Assembly: GCA_026770575.1 (NCBI GenBank)
Contig: MU657242.1
Span: 164,455-203,432, forward strand
Direction of reading: 5' to 3'
Source: Pelagophyceae sp. CCMP2097
Lineage: Eukaryota; Sar; Pelagophyceae
DNA: 38,978 bases
Under the pieces are notes generated by a model that was not told the DNA's origin, searched no databases, and worked only from the letters and a program-made list of their open reading frames with translations. The position numbers and the translations under genes were made by a program. This document shows, piece by piece, positions 38,849 to 38,978 of the stretch. Numbering within the stretch: position 1 is the stretch's first letter; every line of letters starts with the position of its first letter.

Positions 38849-38978
38849 TTAGAATGCGGCGTCCCAGAACCGCGCCGTAAAGTCGAGGCTTCCCGACACG
38901 ATGCGCTTGCCGTCGGGCGAGAACGCGCAGATCGTGACGTCGCCGGTGTGCCCCTCGAGCGTCTTCAGCAGCGCGCCC
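38849..38978 (-). CDS. WD40 protein, 3' end only
   Basis: The window cuts into the last blade of a third WD40 gene. The minus strand reads [20 protein letters not shown], then [20 protein letters not shown] and a TAA stop at 38849-38851. It belongs to the same family as the gene at 15028-16125 and the pseudogene at 26168-26822. The 5' part lies beyond the right edge, so blade number and integrity cannot be judged. Confidence 0.85.
   Translation of the reverse strand, partial: GALLKTLEGHTGDVTICAFSPDGKRIVSGSLDFTARFWDAAF

Noticed and set aside
1..38978. Bacterial operon, CRISPR array or phage region
   Set aside because: There are no regularly spaced identical repeats, phage genes or co-directional tight gene runs. 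Spliced eukaryotic genes occur throughout.

Overview
The window is nuclear DNA from a GC-rich, intron-bearing microbial eukaryote. The best guess is a secondary-plastid stramenopile alga such as a pelagophyte (Aureococcus or Pelagomonas type). The supports are: spliced genes with GT-AG introns, many with GTGCGT or GTGAGT donors and TAG or CAG acceptors; eukaryotic tRNA genes; eIF3b; an N-terminal ER-type signal followed by a twin-arginine lumen signal on a PDZ-FKBP protein; and algal family expansions (AP2, RING/MYND-Sel1, WD40 of the 'CAFSPDG' type, prolyl 4-hydroxylases). The lineage is inferred; no marker alignment was run. Exon coordinates are manual models chosen for phase consistency and fit to family motifs.

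Layout. 1-900 is an AT-richer repeat island with a MITE-like foldback element, tRNA-half-like repeats and a dispersed hairpin repeat. 0.9-1.8 kb holds fragments of MYND and Sel1 genes (minus). 1.8-3.4 kb is a two-exon RCC1 propeller gene (+). 3.4-6.35 kb is a divergent pair of AP2-domain genes, the minus copy decayed and the plus copy intact over four exons. 6.5-9.0 kb is a five-exon fusion of a pyridoxamine-phosphate-oxidase-like domain, a flavin reductase and a 2Fe-2S ferredoxin (minus). It is head to head with an intact MYND-RING-Sel1 gene (9.3-10.3 kb). 11.2-11.9 kb is an orphan three-exon gene. 12.07-12.28 kb has tRNA-Gln(TTG) and tRNA-Leu(CAA). 12.8-14.85 kb is an eight-exon secreted prolyl 4-hydroxylase with a VHL-beta-like N-terminus, head to head with a seven-blade WD40 gene (15.0-16.1 kb).

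17.1-19.8 kb is a complete eight-exon eIF3b gene (minus). 21.1-21.8 kb (minus, F-box-like) and 22.0-23.7 kb (+, plastid-lumen PDZ-FKBP) form another head-to-head pair, separated by about 200 bp that contains a 33-bp palindrome. 24.7-26.0 kb is a low-complexity protein gene and 26.2-26.8 kb a broken WD40 gene. 27.0-35.2 kb (minus) is one 15-exon gene for a predicted 2,362-residue single-pass surface protein. It has cysteine-rich GCC2/GCC3-like repeats at the N-terminus and one membrane span near the C-terminus, and all exon phases agree. 35.9-36.95 kb is an intronless methyltransferase with CCCH and CCHC zinc fingers. The right end holds degenerate repeats and the 3' end of a third WD40 gene.

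There is no bacterial-style operon. The visible organisation is head-to-head gene pairs sharing short promoter intervals, plus decaying paralogues beside intact ones. The most interesting items are the VHL-like/prolyl-hydroxylase fusion, the oxidase-reductase-ferredoxin fusion, the giant surface protein with apparent 34-35 nt introns, and the methyltransferase with two different zinc fingers.
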